From: Hevea brasiliensis
Lineage: Eukaryota > Streptophyta > Magnoliopsida > Malpighiales > Euphorbiaceae
DNA: 64,000 nt
Direction of reading: 5' to 3'
Assembly: GCF_030052815.1 (NCBI RefSeq)
Contig: NC_079510.1
Location: 40,828,853-40,892,852, forward strand
Positions 11,737-22,806 of the stretch are shown piece after piece. Numbering within the stretch: position 1 is the stretch's first letter; every line of letters starts with the position of its first letter. The notes under the pieces are model-generated. The model was not told the DNA's origin, did not search any database, and saw nothing but the letters and a program-made list of their open reading frames with translations. Both the position numbers and the translations under genes were made by a program.

Positions 11737-13115
11737 TGAAGATTGTTAAAGTTCAAGTTCAATTGGAATTAAGAAGTGTAACTAATTTAAAAAATTTAAT
11801 TGAATTTAAATTATGAAGTTTAATAATAATTGTATTCCTAAAATGATTAATTTTTAGTAGGTTTTATATATATATATGTTAGTTGATTGACCATTATATT
11901 ATGGTATAAAACTCATGAAGTAGAGAGATACATTAAATTTCGTGGGTTTTATTTAAGTGATTTTAAGGATAAAAAATATAATTAATGTGTATAATTATTT
12001 TTATTTTAATAATAAATTTATTAATAAAAAAGGTCTATATTAAATTACGTTAAATTTTATATTATTTTTTTTATATGAGTGTAATTTTTACAATAAAAAA
12101 TTGCAAAAATGGAAAAAGAACTGAAGGTTTGTAGAAGGCGAGAGGTCTATCTAGGAGCATTGTGTGCAAAAGAGAGCTTTGACTAAAAAAGATTTGAAGG
12201 ATTAAAATACATAGGCTTGTAAAACGACGTAGCATAATATATAAAGAAAATTTTAGTTAATTTGATTATTTTATGTTTTTAATTAAATTAATTGAATAAA
12301 AAATAATTTTTTAAAAAAAAACTAACCAAAATCCAACGGTATGCATTGAAATTTTGAAATGAGTTGACGACTGAAATATAGGATAGGAATTTTTTTTTTT
12401 TTTTCAAAAATTGAGGAATCAATTCTCAAAATTGTTTATTTTTTAAAATAATTTTGATTCAATTTAATTTTTAAAATTAAATTAAATGGAATAAATGAAA
12501 TTTTTATACATTTTAAATCAAATTAAATCATTTAATAAATTAAACCAATTTTCTAAATTAAAAAAATTCAACTCAAAATTTCGATTCAAATTTAACAGTA
12601 ACTGCCCATTGCTCTTTTTATTTTTATTTCATTTCATATTATCTTGTTTACATTAAGATATATTCACTTGAATTAAGCAAAAAAACTTGAAAATTCCTTT
12701 GAAATAAATTATTTGTAAGAAAAAAAATCAAAAGAATTATTATATAAATTTTATTTTTTTAAATAAATTATTTTTTAAATTAAAAAATTAAATTATTTCA
12801 TTTTAAATATAAAAATTAATTAAAAATTAATTAAATTAATTAAATTAAATTAAATTATTACAAAATTATAATTTTCAAACTAGAAAAAATAATTGAAGAA
12901 ATTAAAAAGAAAGAAAGTCATATTAGACTTTTACAAATTCAATAATTTTAATCAGTTCGAATGGTTTCAATTGATTAATTGACTTACTTTAGGGTGATTT
13001 TGATTGTTGACATGTTCAACCATAATTTGAGAATAAACTTATTCAATTATTCAATAATTAATTTAATTAAATGTAATTCAAATATGCATTATTTATTCTG
13101 ATTGAATCCCTCATT

Positions 13116-13196
<81 letters not shown>

Positions 13197-14100
13197 TCCA
13201 TCGTGTATCTCTTTCCCAGGAAAGGAAATTCCAGGACTTGATATCGGCAAACAACATTAAAATGGAAACGGCTTGTCGTCATCGATCCCTCCAACTTGGA
13301 AAAGAAATGAAACCCCATCTTTTCATTAAAAACCTTCAAACATATAAAAGGCATTTTCTTGGTGTGGAAGGACTTTGTGCGTTACAGTACTGAAAATTTG
13401 CAAGTCAACTCAATTTTCTAGATAGTAAAAGTCTTGCAATTGATTGCATGTTAGAATAGGGAAAAAAATTTATTTTTACTTGATTTATCATAAATATAAG
13501 ATATAAATATATAAATTATTTTATAAGAGTTTCATTACAAATTTAATAGACTAAATTTAGATATGATATTAGCTGTGGTTCATGGCTATTAAATGAATTC
13601 TTGCACAACCTATAGCAAGCCTAAGTAAGGCAACTCTAATGTTCAAGTCAATAAACAACACTTAGAGAGGGAAATCAAATACTGAAAATGCGAAAAATTG
13701 CTTATTTAGCTATTATCATGATTATTTAGCTATTATCATGATTTAGAGATAACAGTCTTTTTGCTATAATCAGGATCTCATCAGCTCAAATTTAATTATA
13801 TTCTTTCTTTTATCGCAAAAATAACCCACATCCTTATTAGGTGATATTTTTAGCGGAGATATAGCGCATCTCAACGATCTACATTCCATTATTCTCTTTT
13901 ATCAAAACATCTTATATGTAACATTTGTTACTCTGTTCGAACAATTACCCTAATTGTTTCAAATGATCCGAACTCTCTCGGACTTTTGGAACGTACTATG
14001 TCAGGTATGAATTTCCCGTTGAATAATCAAGTCATGATATTACAGAAAAAGCTTATTGCTGTTGTGTTAGCCTTGAACATCCAATTGAAATACCTAAGAT
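11737..14100. other. AT-rich intergenic DNA with a (TA)n tract
   Basis: No gene is recognised. The stretch is strongly AT-rich with many homopolymer runs. An uninterrupted (TA)n tract of about 36 units occupies 13119-13190; the apparent Ile-Tyr open frame across it is an artefact. A 20-bp direct duplication (ATTATTTAGCTATTATCATG) lies at about 13695-13742. Confidence 0.7.
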
Positions 14101-14429
14101 TTTGCCAAATGTGAAACCAACGTCACGGAAGAAAGAAAAACTCCTTGAAGGATTGCTTTCCAATTTACAACCCTTAGAACTCGCAATCCTTTATTTTCCA
14201 ATCAATTTATTGACTTGGAAAAAATGGGTCAAGAAGAAAAACAAAATATGGAAAGAGACTCCACCGTTAATAACTGGAAGACAAGAAGAACCGGCTCTGT
14301 CTTCCGTCTTTACTTAATAGACACAATTTCAGGTTGTAACTTAATTGGGTTTCTTTATGCTTCCATATCCTTGCAAATCATTACTACTATTCTTTAGATC
14401 AAGAAATAATCCTGGGAGACGAAGTAATA

Positions 14430-15548
14430 ATGGCTGGAAGGCCAGAGAAGAAAGGGGCATGCGATCTCTGTTTGAAAGGAAACCGGTTTACTGAGAAGGA
14501 GATTTGCATCGTTTGCAGTGCAAAGTACTGCTGTCGTTGTGTTCTGAAAGCAATGGGTTCAATGCCAGAAGGAAGAAAATGTGTTTCTTGCATAGGTCAG
14601 AGGATTGATGAGGCAAAGCGAAAGAACTTGGGTAAATGTTCTCGGATGCTGAAGCAACTATTGTGCGAAATTGAAGTTAAACAGATCATGAAATCTGAGA
14701 GACTATGCCAGGCTAATCAGCTGAACCCTGAGCTTGTTTACTTGAACAGCCAGGCTCTTTCTCAACAGGAGCTTTTCCTTTTGCAGACCTGCTCAAACCC
14801 ACCAAGAGAACTAGAACAAGGACGCTACTGGTATGATAAAATTTCAGGCTTATGGGGAAAGGTGAATACTGAATATTATTAAAATCTGGCTACTTTCTTT
14901 TTTCTTATTTAAATTTTCAAATACAGTGGATTCACTCATCTTGTGTGGCTCAACAGGAAGGAAAGAAACCTTGCCAAATAATCAGTCCCCAATTAGTTGT
15001 TGGGGGCTTTCTGCAGCAAAATGCAAGCAATGGAAACACAAATGTGTTGATAAATAATCGTGAGATAACCAAAGTGGAGCTCCTGATGCTGCAGGTTTCT
15101 CATACCGGACATAATCAAATCAATTCAATTATTTTGTTTTGGATGCATGAATTTCTTCAAACACATATACGAGATCAAAGCCATTCCATTGGATTATGTT
15201 TTGCAGTTAGCAGGAGTGAAATGTGAAGGAGCAACTCACCTTTGGGTGAGTGCAGATGGGTCCTATCAGGAAGAGGGATCGAATATCATAAGAGGAAATA
15301 TATGGCTAAAGGTATATCTACACATACTCTCCGAATTAGCAGACCTAATAATTTTAACTACCTTGTTCATATTTATTTCCCATTTAGAATAATCTTGGGG
15401 TTGATTTCTGTTGCAGACAAGAGTAGCGAAGCTAGTTTGTCTCATGTTGTCTTTGCCAACTGCTCCTCTTGACCGTGTTAGTGGGAAACAAGTGGGTGTG
15501 GAAGCTGAGCATGGACTTTATAGTCCTCTACTAGCTGGTAGTGGTTAA
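14430..15548 (+). CDS. XLG-like cysteine-rich protein lacking the G-alpha domain (4 exons)
   Basis: Exons are 14430-14861, 14957-15094, 15207-15311 and 15417-15548, all joined by GT/AG introns at phase 0, giving 268 residues. Residues 11-54 hold eight cysteines (C11, 14, 26, 29, 34, 37, 51, 54) in the [16 protein letters not shown] / [12 protein letters not shown] context found in plant extra-large G proteins. [53 protein letters not shown] and GSYQEEGSN follow in the same order as in XLGs. Full XLGs are roughly 850-900 residues, with about 200 before this module and a G-alpha domain after it. Here translation starts just before the module and stops after [17 protein letters not shown] plus a short unrelated tail. 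No GTP-binding motif exists downstream. The splice structure is intact, so a short expressed paralog is possible; a truncated pseudogene is the alternative. Confidence 0.75.
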
Positions 15549-16279
15549 TCTGGGACTGAACATGATGCCCACTTAACAACAGTAATTTTCAGTTTCACTT
15601 GTATGTTCTGTCAATTTGCATGCCAAGTCAAAGATTGTTCATTTAATTAGAGAAATAAATGAAGAAGAGACAAAATTGAGACAAAATTAGGGGGAAAAAA
15701 GGTATACTTTACAGAATTGATGTAATTTGTATTACTTTTATCGTTATTGTTGTCATCTTGAACAAATTTTAGAATATTACCATTGTATGTATAACAAATT
15801 TCATTATGATACTCGTCTTGACAAAAATTGAAACCTAGATTAATGTTTATATATATCCAAATCAAGGCAAGATCAGAAATATATCATTTAAAATTTTAAT
15901 TGAACGCAGCCACTCCCACAATATGAGAGTTCAGATCAAGTTACAAGCTGAAACTGTGAAGGAAAACAGTAATCTGTAGTCTTGCTTGTTTGTTGCCGCT
16001 GTTAAAGGCTCCAGAATCCTTGTGATGCTAGTTCTAAGAGGGAAAACCACTTCCATTTTTACCAAAATCACTCTTTTTGACCCATCTCCAGGATTGCAAT
16101 TGCAATATAATTTCGTGGTTAATTACAATTACCAATTGGCCAATTGGGATGAACTATTTTAATAAGAAAAAGAAAAAGAATAAATCATCTAAAACAAACC
16201 TAAGAAATATTTTGCATTAATTAACATATACAAAACAGGGGAACTAATTTCTTTACATAATCTGGGTTGATCTTGATTA
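15549..16279. other. Intergenic region
   Basis: This holds the presumed 3' UTR of the XLG-like gene and the 3' flank of the small gene at 16280-16495, which is convergent to it. No further gene, RNA or repeat was recognised. Confidence 0.5.
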
Positions 16280-16495
16280 TCAACAAGGTGCAAACCTGTC
16301 CATAATCATGCAAACTGTGGCCTCAGAAATGGTAGTTTCTCTGTGAACCACTTTGCTCTCTTTACCAGCTTCCTTTTCTTCTTCAGCTACTACTCCTCCT
16401 TTGGCTTTTGACAAGAATAGTAATGGCTTCTTTGGCCTGACCTTCTCTTTAAGCTTAGCTAGCTCAGTCGCCCATGTCTCCACTACTGCAGACAT
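16280..16495 (-). CDS. Small conserved plant protein, paralog A (71 aa)
   Basis: A single-exon frame begins MSAVVETWATELAKLKEK and ends SEATVCMIMDRFAPC. It is paralogous to the frame at 18501-18740: both share MS-x-x-V-x-x-W-x-x-ELAKL-x-EK at the N-terminus and SEA-x-(V/L)-(C/S)-M-(I/L)-x-D at the C-terminus, with an unalignable Lys/Glu- or Ser-rich middle. Conservation at both ends and divergence between them indicates selection on protein sequence. No signal peptide, membrane segment or known catalytic motif is visible. A TATA box lies about 90 bases upstream. The function is unknown; no name is proposed. Confidence 0.65.
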   Translation of the reverse strand: MSAVVETWATELAKLKEKVRPKKPLLFLSKAKGGVVAEEEKEAGKESKVVHRETTISEATVCMIMDRFAPC

Positions 16496-16580
16496 TTCTG
16501 CCGAGATGAACCTAAACCCAATTCCTCTTCTTTAAAGTGCTTTTTGTTAAATATGAGAATGGGCACAAGGCTAGCTAGAG

Positions 16581-16588
16581 GATTTATA
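16581..16588 (-). promoter_or_regulatory. TATA box for the small gene at 16280-16495
   Basis: On the minus strand CTCTATAAATCC stands about 90 bases before the ATG, a typical plant TATA context and spacing for a short 5' UTR. Confidence 0.55.
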
Positions 16589-17046
16589 GAGAAGTTGAGG
16601 AAAACCAATGGAAAATTCGGCCCTCTCAAGTTTTGTGGCAGTTGTTTTAGAAGGAGGACCATAGAAAACCGCATGTGGTTGCCCATAGATAGTGTTTAAA
16701 AACGGGGGCGTATAATTTTTTGGATATTCCATGGTACTATAAAAATCTTCATGGATATTGGGGTGTGGTTACTCACACCCAACATTCTGTACTCGTGAAT
16801 AACAAGATTCTTAATCTAATGGTATTATAAAGTTTTAACTTAAATTCTTTTTTTTTTTTGAAATGTACACTTTTAATATTTATATTATAATATAAGAGAT
16901 TTAATTATTAATTAAATTATTAATTTCTTAATTTAAGTTTGTAATAAAATAAAATAATTGTTAGTCATATGGGAGTCCAACAATTAACTTTTGACATCAT
17001 GGGTATAAATTTTTTTTTTTAGTATTGACTTCTATCAAATAATATT

Positions 17047-17533
17047 AGGGTTAAACATTCGATTCAAATTAAATCGAACTGAATCAAGCTATCAAAATTA
17101 AATTAACTAAATTATCATATTTTAAAAACCAAACTAAATCAAAATGAATGAAAAATTGAATCGAACTAAACCACTTTATTTCAGTTTGGTTCGAACTGAT
17201 CGGTTTTAAGTTTTGATAGTTTTTTTTTAATTTATACTTGATTTTCAAATTATTTGATATAATTTTGACCTTGATTTGAATCTAATAACCATTAATCAAT
17301 AAAATTAAATAATTTATATATATATATAATTACTAATAATTCATAAATTTTTTATAAAAATAAATTAATTTAAAAATTAATAAAACAATTCTGTTCAACC
17401 TATTTTTGAAATAACTAAAATTTTTAATCTTCAAAATCGAACCAAACTAAATTATTTTAAAAACTAAATCAAATAATCAAATTAAGGCGATTCGGTTCGG
17501 CTTATTCGGTTCAAATTGAATAGTGCTCACTTC
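17047..17533. mobile_element. MITE-like palindromic element
   Basis: The ends are imperfect inverted repeats: ATTCGATTCAAATTAAATCG at the left, and reverse-complement ATTCAATTTGAACCGAATAA at the right. Internal GGTTCG-type motifs (CAGTTTGGTTCGAACTGATC near 17183) add further symmetry. There is no coding sequence. Plant genomes hold many short GGTTCGGTT-rich palindromic repeats of this kind. Exact borders and target duplication are not certain. Confidence 0.45.
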
Positions 17534-17995
17534 TGAATAATATATCAAAAAGGTGTATTATAATGTCACTGTACTTATTTACTGTATGTAAAATAAGAGA
17601 CTATAATATTTTAAAGAAAATAGGGAATGCTTCTACCATTAATAATTACCTTTAACAAAAATAGTGCAACATGATATTGAGAGCTCTCAAGTTATATGTG
17701 TGGTCAGTTTGGATCTTGAAATTGATCAAGAGAATGTGGCTTAATCTTTAACGCAAATAGGGAGGAGGTAGGAGATGCAAAGATGATCATCCAAATTCCA
17801 CACGTTTAAAAGTTGGGAAAACAGACCATTGTTTTGTCTTTTACGTGGGATGGAGGAAATTAAAGTTGGAAGTTTCCACCAAATTCAATGGGTGCGTGTG
17901 ACGTTTCTTTCCCATTGGATTGCAATTTGGATAGATGCGAAGGCAACCAAAGAAACTACCTTTAAATAGTTTCCTAAAATGCTGAGCAACGTTCG

Positions 17996-17996
<1 letters not shown>

Positions 17997-18076
<80 letters not shown>
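17997..18076 (+). tRNA. tRNA-Leu, anticodon UAG
   Basis: The 80-base sequence folds as a class II tRNA. The acceptor arms GACAGTT and AGCTGTC pair with one G-U. TGGCCGAGTGG is the D arm/A box, and CCAGA-TTTAGGC-TCTGG is the anticodon arm with TAG in the loop. A short variable arm follows, then GGTTCAAATCC as the T arm/B box. A T-run starting at 18081 is a good Pol III terminator. No intron is present. It lies between the two small paralogs. Confidence 0.95.
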
Positions 18077-18077
<1 letters not shown>

Positions 18078-18500
18078 GATGATTTTTTTTTTTTTTTTAA
18101 ATTTCAAAATCATCTAGAAAAGGCACTAAATTGAGGGAAAATAATATATTTCTCAATTTTGTGATAATCATATATCAAATAATATAACAGTAAACACGAG
18201 CAGAGTTGAATCGCATAAATAGGCCAAAACTCGAAAGCACTGGACAAAGCAGCAATGTATCAGGTTCCTCCTGTTGGCCGTTGCCGTGATATAAAGACAA
18301 AATAAACACAAGTAAAGGTACCCAGTTAGTCCATATAGATTAAATTGACAATATTTATCGACTCCAATTTTAAGCGGATAAGGTAAAATTCATGTATTTA
18401 TTTGAAGCTATTAACATACAACTTTATTCAAAATTTTAGGATCCATTTTTACAGAGTGGAGCAAAAGAAAGATGGGTTTGATGGGTTTGAAGAATCCTCA

Positions 18501-18740
18501 TCAAGCACTGAAACAGTCAATAAGCATTGAAAGTGAAGCCTCAGAAAATGCCAAGCCAGATGATTTGACTCGCATGCCTCGAACCAAAGTAGCCAATGAC
18601 TCAGCCTGGTTGGCTCCTTCTGATCGAGCCAGTTTGCTAGGCTCAGAAGTAGTAGTGCTCGATTTGCTTGACCAAATGGCCTGACCCTTTTCTCGTAGCT
18701 TGGCAAGCTCAGCAGTCCAGATATCCACAAGGCCAGACAT
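18501..18740 (-). CDS. Small conserved plant protein, paralog B (79 aa)
   Basis: A single-exon frame begins MSGLVDIWTAELAKLREK and ends SEASLSMLIDCFSA. It is the tandem paralog of the 71-aa protein at 16280-16495, same strand, 2 kb away, with matching N- and C-terminal blocks and a Ser/Lys-rich variable centre. No transmembrane or signal segment is seen. An overlapping 70-residue frame on the plus strand (18472-18684) is a shadow. A TATA box is about 150 bases upstream. Function is unknown; the ELAKLxEK segment could form a short helix, but this is inference. Confidence 0.65.
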   Translation of the reverse strand: MSGLVDIWTAELAKLREKGQAIWSSKSSTTTSEPSKLARSEGANQAESLATLVRGMRVKSSGLAFSEASLSMLIDCFSA

Positions 18741-18887
18741 GTCGTAAACCTTAATATCTTTTGTTTAACACTTGAAACAGACAAGGAAAGTGAGAATAAA
18801 AGCAAAAGGACCTTGAAAGTGCTGTTTAGATATTTGAAGCTTTGGGTGGTTGGTAGATTTTGGGGATGTGAAAGAGGTTTTCCGGCT

Positions 18888-18896
18888 TATATATAG
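18888..18896 (-). promoter_or_regulatory. TATA box for the small gene at 18501-18740
   Basis: On the minus strand CCTATATATAAGCC lies about 150 bases before the ATG. Confidence 0.5.
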
Positions 18897-18899
18897 GAA

Positions 18900-19986
18900 G
18901 GTTTGAAAGGTGGTTTTATGGTTTAACAAAGGCGCATGTATGAATGTTATAATAATATATCTTCTATCTAATCTAGCCATGTGGTCAAACTTTTCAACCC
19001 ACAAGGAATCTCAAAACCTGAAACCGCTGGCGCAGCTAGCTTGAAGCTAGTGGTTATCTTTAATACAGTAGACATTACAGCACTTGGGATTGCAAACAAC
19101 AAAGTTGATGGTATTGGGAAATTTCAGCATTTTCTTTTTTTTTCTTTAATTCTACAAAAAGATCTTAGAAGGTTTTATCGCCCCGCTTTTTCTAAATCTG
19201 AATCACAAGTTCAATAGCAATTTTCTTTGGACTCATTTCCAAGTCTTATTACAATCACTAGGGATACTATTCCCAGTAACATGATGTGCGTGAAGGACAG
19301 ATGGGAACAAGATCTTTGTACTGCAATTTGTCTTAAGAGGCAAAAGCTAATGAAATAAAAGAAAAAAAAATGAACCTCATCAAACATTTGATAAACAGGT
19401 CTCATATATCAACATCTAGGTTTTCATTATTTCATTAAATATTGCAACAAGAACCAAGAATAATATGATACTTAGACCCATTGTAGTAAACACACAATTG
19501 TTTCGTTAAAAAAAAAAAATCGAATGGCGATGTTGGTGATCTAAGTTGCATAGTAACTGTCTCTGGAGAAAACATTACTTCACCAACTAATTTGACTGGC
19601 AACTGAAATTCCACTTGAATGCATGCAATTCTGCATTCACTGGTTGCCATTAACAGAATGGGTTTTGAATTGTTTAAGTTGAAAACCCTCTTGGAAGCAA
19701 AAGCGAGATTGTCACATGGGTGTTATGCTTGTGAAGAAAGATCAGTTTAAGATCAGGAAAGTTGCCTGTCTACAACGCATAAGCTGCAGCATTTTTAAGA
19801 TGAAACACATCTCATGCAGGCATGGGTATGTCCTGTGCCCAAAAGTCTCCGATTCCTCATGAGGAAAGCATTGGTCAAGTAGAGGACACAAGGAGAGCAC
19901 CTCTAAAAGCTCTCATGAGTAATTGATTGCAATTTCTCACAAAAGAGGGCGATAGCACATCATTATCCTGAAACCTCATCTGTGGG
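18900..19986. other. Intergenic region
   Basis: Short frames at 18981-19217 (plus) and 19435-19650 (minus) have no recognised domain and no supporting splice or promoter context. No repeat structure was noticed. Confidence 0.4.
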
Positions 19987-20190
19987 GCTGTTCAGTCAAC
20001 CAAAGTAATTTATGCCTTTATGTAATAGAATTAGCACAGTCAATCTGATTTTCAACTAGCCGTTATAATTGCTATTATGGTGGTTAGAGCTGTTCAGTCA
20101 ACCAAAGTAATTTTTGCCTTTATGTAATAGAATTAGCACAGTCAATCTGATTTTCAACTAGCCGTTATAATTGCTATTATGGTGGTTAGA
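19987..20190 (+). repeat. Near-perfect 102-bp tandem duplication
   Basis: Copies 19987-20088 and 20089-20190 start GCTGTTCAGTCAACC and end GGTGGTTAGA. Only one or two differences are visible (TTTATGCC versus TTTTTGCC), so the duplication is recent. It leads into the LTR-like sequence ending at 20360 and may be part of that LTR. Confidence 0.9.
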
Positions 20191-20720
20191 GCAGGCAGGA
20201 ATATTGAGAAGCGGCAGTTAATTTGTTTTGTACATATGAGCCAATTGGCTATAAATAATCCTTTACTTCTTGTAAACAAAATATCCGAAAAACTTTCACT
20301 CAGTTTTCTTCTTCACTGTTTTTCCCTTTACTTCTTTTAGTTAATTTCTTGAGTTCGTCAATTGGTATCGAAGTGATCACTCCTTGGTCACGGCAAAAGG
20401 AACTCGTTCCCGATAATAGAGGAAGGAAATAGCTTCTACGGGCAATGCTCAGATTCCAAAACCATTGAAGCTATTTACTTCATTCTTGGAATCGGATTGC
20501 TCTGATATCAATTGATAAACTAAAAAAAATTAACTAAAAACAGTAGAGAGAAAAACAGAGAAGAAGGGAACTGCGACGAGATCTTACAAATATTTTGTTT
20601 AATGCACAAAGCAAACTAACTGCTTCAACTCAGTAGTCCAGCAAGCTGTAACCACCATAACCGCAACTATAGCAGCAGTTATTGTTTCAACTGCAGCTAC
20701 TAAAAGCACTTCTTAAAAGA
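20191..20720. mobile_element. Inverted pair of LTR ends with facing primer-binding sites
   Basis: The left LTR end reads ..TTTTAGTTAATTTCTTGAG..GTCA (ends 20360) followed by ATTGGTATCGAAG, a tRNA-Met-type primer-binding site. The right copy on the minus strand reads ..TTTTTAGTTAATTTTTTTTAG..ATCA (20513) followed by ATTGATATCAGAGC. Both also share GGTGGTTA, GCAGTTA and CTTCTTC.CTGTTTTTC upstream. About 150 bp separate the two sites, with a possible gag start near 20445. This looks like two Ty1/copia LTR ends joined head to head; borders are approximate. Confidence 0.5.
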
Positions 20721-22344
20721 CATTTATTAGGGACATTTAAATTTTGATTTTAATGTAAATTTGACATATCTTAATCATAAGAACCTTAAAACATCAAAGT
20801 AACTTTTTTAAGCTGCTTTTGGATGCTTTTTCAAAAAGCTGGTTTTCAACCTCTACCCAAACAGAGCCTAACACAATCAACTTCTTCCAAGAATTCTTTT
20901 TGCAACTCAATAAGCAGAAAGCAACACGCAAAACCCATACTCCAACAAGTCACTCACAGAAGCTCAATAGTCCAGTCCATGGAATAGCAATATGAAGTTC
21001 AATCATAACATGCAACAAATGGTTGTTGACGATATTTTTATGCGTCAGCAAAGTAACTTAACAAGAAATACTGATAACACATCTATGACATCCAGCTCAT
21101 AATGGAAAGAGTAAGAATACATGCCAACAGATGATAAAAGTATCTATTAGAATAAAAAGTTTCAATTAAGCACATCCATGGTTACTATACTAAAGATAAC
21201 ATATCTAAGCATCGTTAACACTAGAGAAATCAGAAAACAAGAGGAACAAAATCATAAACGAACCAATCAATGAATGAATTTGATCAGCAGAAGATGGACT
21301 CAAAATGTTTTTGACCACAAAGCCGAAAATATATTCACAAGATAAGGCACTGACAAGTAGTTCACAACTTCAATAATTACTCCAAGAACCAGACAGGAAA
21401 CTGACCACTGAAATGACATCAGAAAACACAAAGCATTGCCAAACTTAATGATTAAGTAATGCTACATTCATCAACCCACGATTTCCACCTCGTTGGGGAG
21501 AAGAAATGCAGAGCAAACAAGTATTGCAGAATTGCTGAATTATCAATCAAACTACTTATTTGGAAAAAAATGAATATTATTTTTCCAACACTTGAACTTT
21601 TCCAACTCTTATGTATCATCAAAAACACAAGAGAAGATCAAGAAAAAAAAGTTTTCTCAAATTTTCAAACAATTTCCATTTCTTCATTCCCACAATTTCT
21701 TATAAGCTGCTTCCTGTTACACACTCCCTTCTGTGTTAAGCTAGCTAAAACAATGCTCTTTTTCATTTTCAAGAATAAATATGGCATCCCCTCCCTCACC
21801 ATATACCTTTTTCCCAATTTGCAAATATGGCTCTCACAGGTTAAGCTTCCCACTAAAAACCAGAGATAATACCAATCTCCGCAACCTGAAAATCACATAT
21901 CTCCATATACTAAAGAACCTTAACAAGCCACTAATAAAGTACTTGTAGCCTAATATGAAAAGAAATTGAACGAATTAAATCACAAAAACACATAAATAAA
22001 AGCAACCAAACATGAAGCATACAAATAATAGGAGCGATGTTACAAATTCCAGAAAATAAATTAAAAAAAGGAAAAATTCAAATCCTAAAGCATTGAATTT
22101 CTCGGTTTCAAACTAAATCCAAACATGTTTCATACAAAACATCAATCTTTGCTCATTGTGTATGCTCACAACCATCAAAAGTATATCACTATAGTTTTTA
22201 AGCTAAGAAATCGAAACGAACAAAATAATGAACAGAACCGGCACCGGTAACAGCAATTCTTCTTAAAGAAAGAAACAGATCATAATTCTGAGCTGTTAAC
22301 ATCTCGAGTCCAACCATTAAATGTGAAAACCTCGAAATTATGCT
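20721..22344. other. Intergenic region
   Basis: Non-coding and A-rich. The 136-residue frame at 21459-21869 has no domain and low-complexity composition. The right end includes the presumed 3' UTR of DPH3. Confidence 0.5.
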
Positions 22345-22602
22345 TTAAGCGACGGCGACAGGCTGCTGCTTTGCAGGCTCGAGATTCTTCTTTTTTGATT
22401 TATCGTCGCTGCCGATGAAGTCTTCAATGTTGTAAATGACGGTGATGTAGAGGGAGCAACTAGGGCACCGAGCGATTTCCTCGCCGAGGCGGAGATCCTC
22501 CTTGGTGATTTGAAATAGGTCGCCGCAAGGGCACGGGTAGGTGTATGCTTGAAACTCCTCGTTCCATTCCATGTCCTCTATCTCCACGTCGTCGTACGAC
22601 AT
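22345..22602 (-). CDS. DPH3: DPH3, CSL-type zinc-finger protein
   Basis: This single exon encodes 85 residues starting MSYDDVEIEDMEWN and then CPCGDLFQI and ARCPSCSLYITVIY. Cysteines 24, 26, 46 and 49 form the CxC...CxxC site of the CSL zinc finger. In the family, DPH3 (KTI11) is an iron- or zinc-binding electron carrier for the Dph1-Dph2 step of diphthamide synthesis on eEF2. It is also a partner of Elongator-dependent tRNA modification, acting in cytosol and nucleus. An upstream in-frame ATG at 22635 would add 11 residues, but conserved DPH3 proteins begin at MS(Y/T)xDxVEIEDM, so 22602 is chosen. The length is normal for the family. A broken duplicate lies at 43845-44250. Confidence 0.93.
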   Translation of the reverse strand: MSYDDVEIEDMEWNEEFQAYTYPCPCGDLFQITKEDLRLGEEIARCPSCSLYITVIYNIEDFIGSDDKSKKKNLEPAKQQPVAVA

Positions 22603-22632
22603 CTTTTCCAAGCCCTTCGGTTTGTTTTGAAA

Positions 22633-22718
22633 CAAACTCTGCTTCGTCTCTGTATATTGTTTGATTAGAAAGGGGCAAACTTTGCCTCGTCTCTGTTTAT
22701 TGTTTGATTAGAGAAAGG
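22633..22718 (-). repeat. 43-bp tandem duplication in the DPH3 5' leader
   Basis: Two units beginning CAAACT(C/T)TGC(T/C)TCGTCTCTG start at 22633 and 22676 (plus-strand reading) and differ at a few bases. The DPH3 pseudogene at 43845 shows only one unit in the matching place. Confidence 0.8.
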
Positions 22719-22797
22719 AAAGTCGCCTTGAGATCTTATGGGCAAGTCGGGAGGATTCGATTCGATTATATTGTGTTTGCCCATTCGGCTTTATGAA

Positions 22798-22806
22798 ATT
22801 TATAAT
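22798..22806 (-). promoter_or_regulatory. Possible TATA box of DPH3
   Basis: ATTATAAAT on the minus strand lies about 200 bases upstream of the start codon. The same string context (AAATTTATAATT on plus) is kept in the duplicated copy near 44214. Confidence 0.4.

Noticed and set aside
13115..13354. A 79-residue frame ending in a long Ile-Tyr run
   Set aside because: It is translation of the (TA)n microsatellite and has no gene context.
14102..14317. A 71-residue frame just upstream of the XLG-like gene, considered as a 5' exon
   Set aside because: It shows no resemblance to XLG N-terminal sequence, and no convincing donor/acceptor pair joins it in frame.
18472..18684. A 70-residue plus-strand frame
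   Set aside because: It is antisense to the small conserved gene at 18501-18740, whose paralog supports the minus-strand reading.
21459..21869. A 136-residue frame
   Set aside because: No recognisable family, AT-driven composition and no promoter features; treated as chance.
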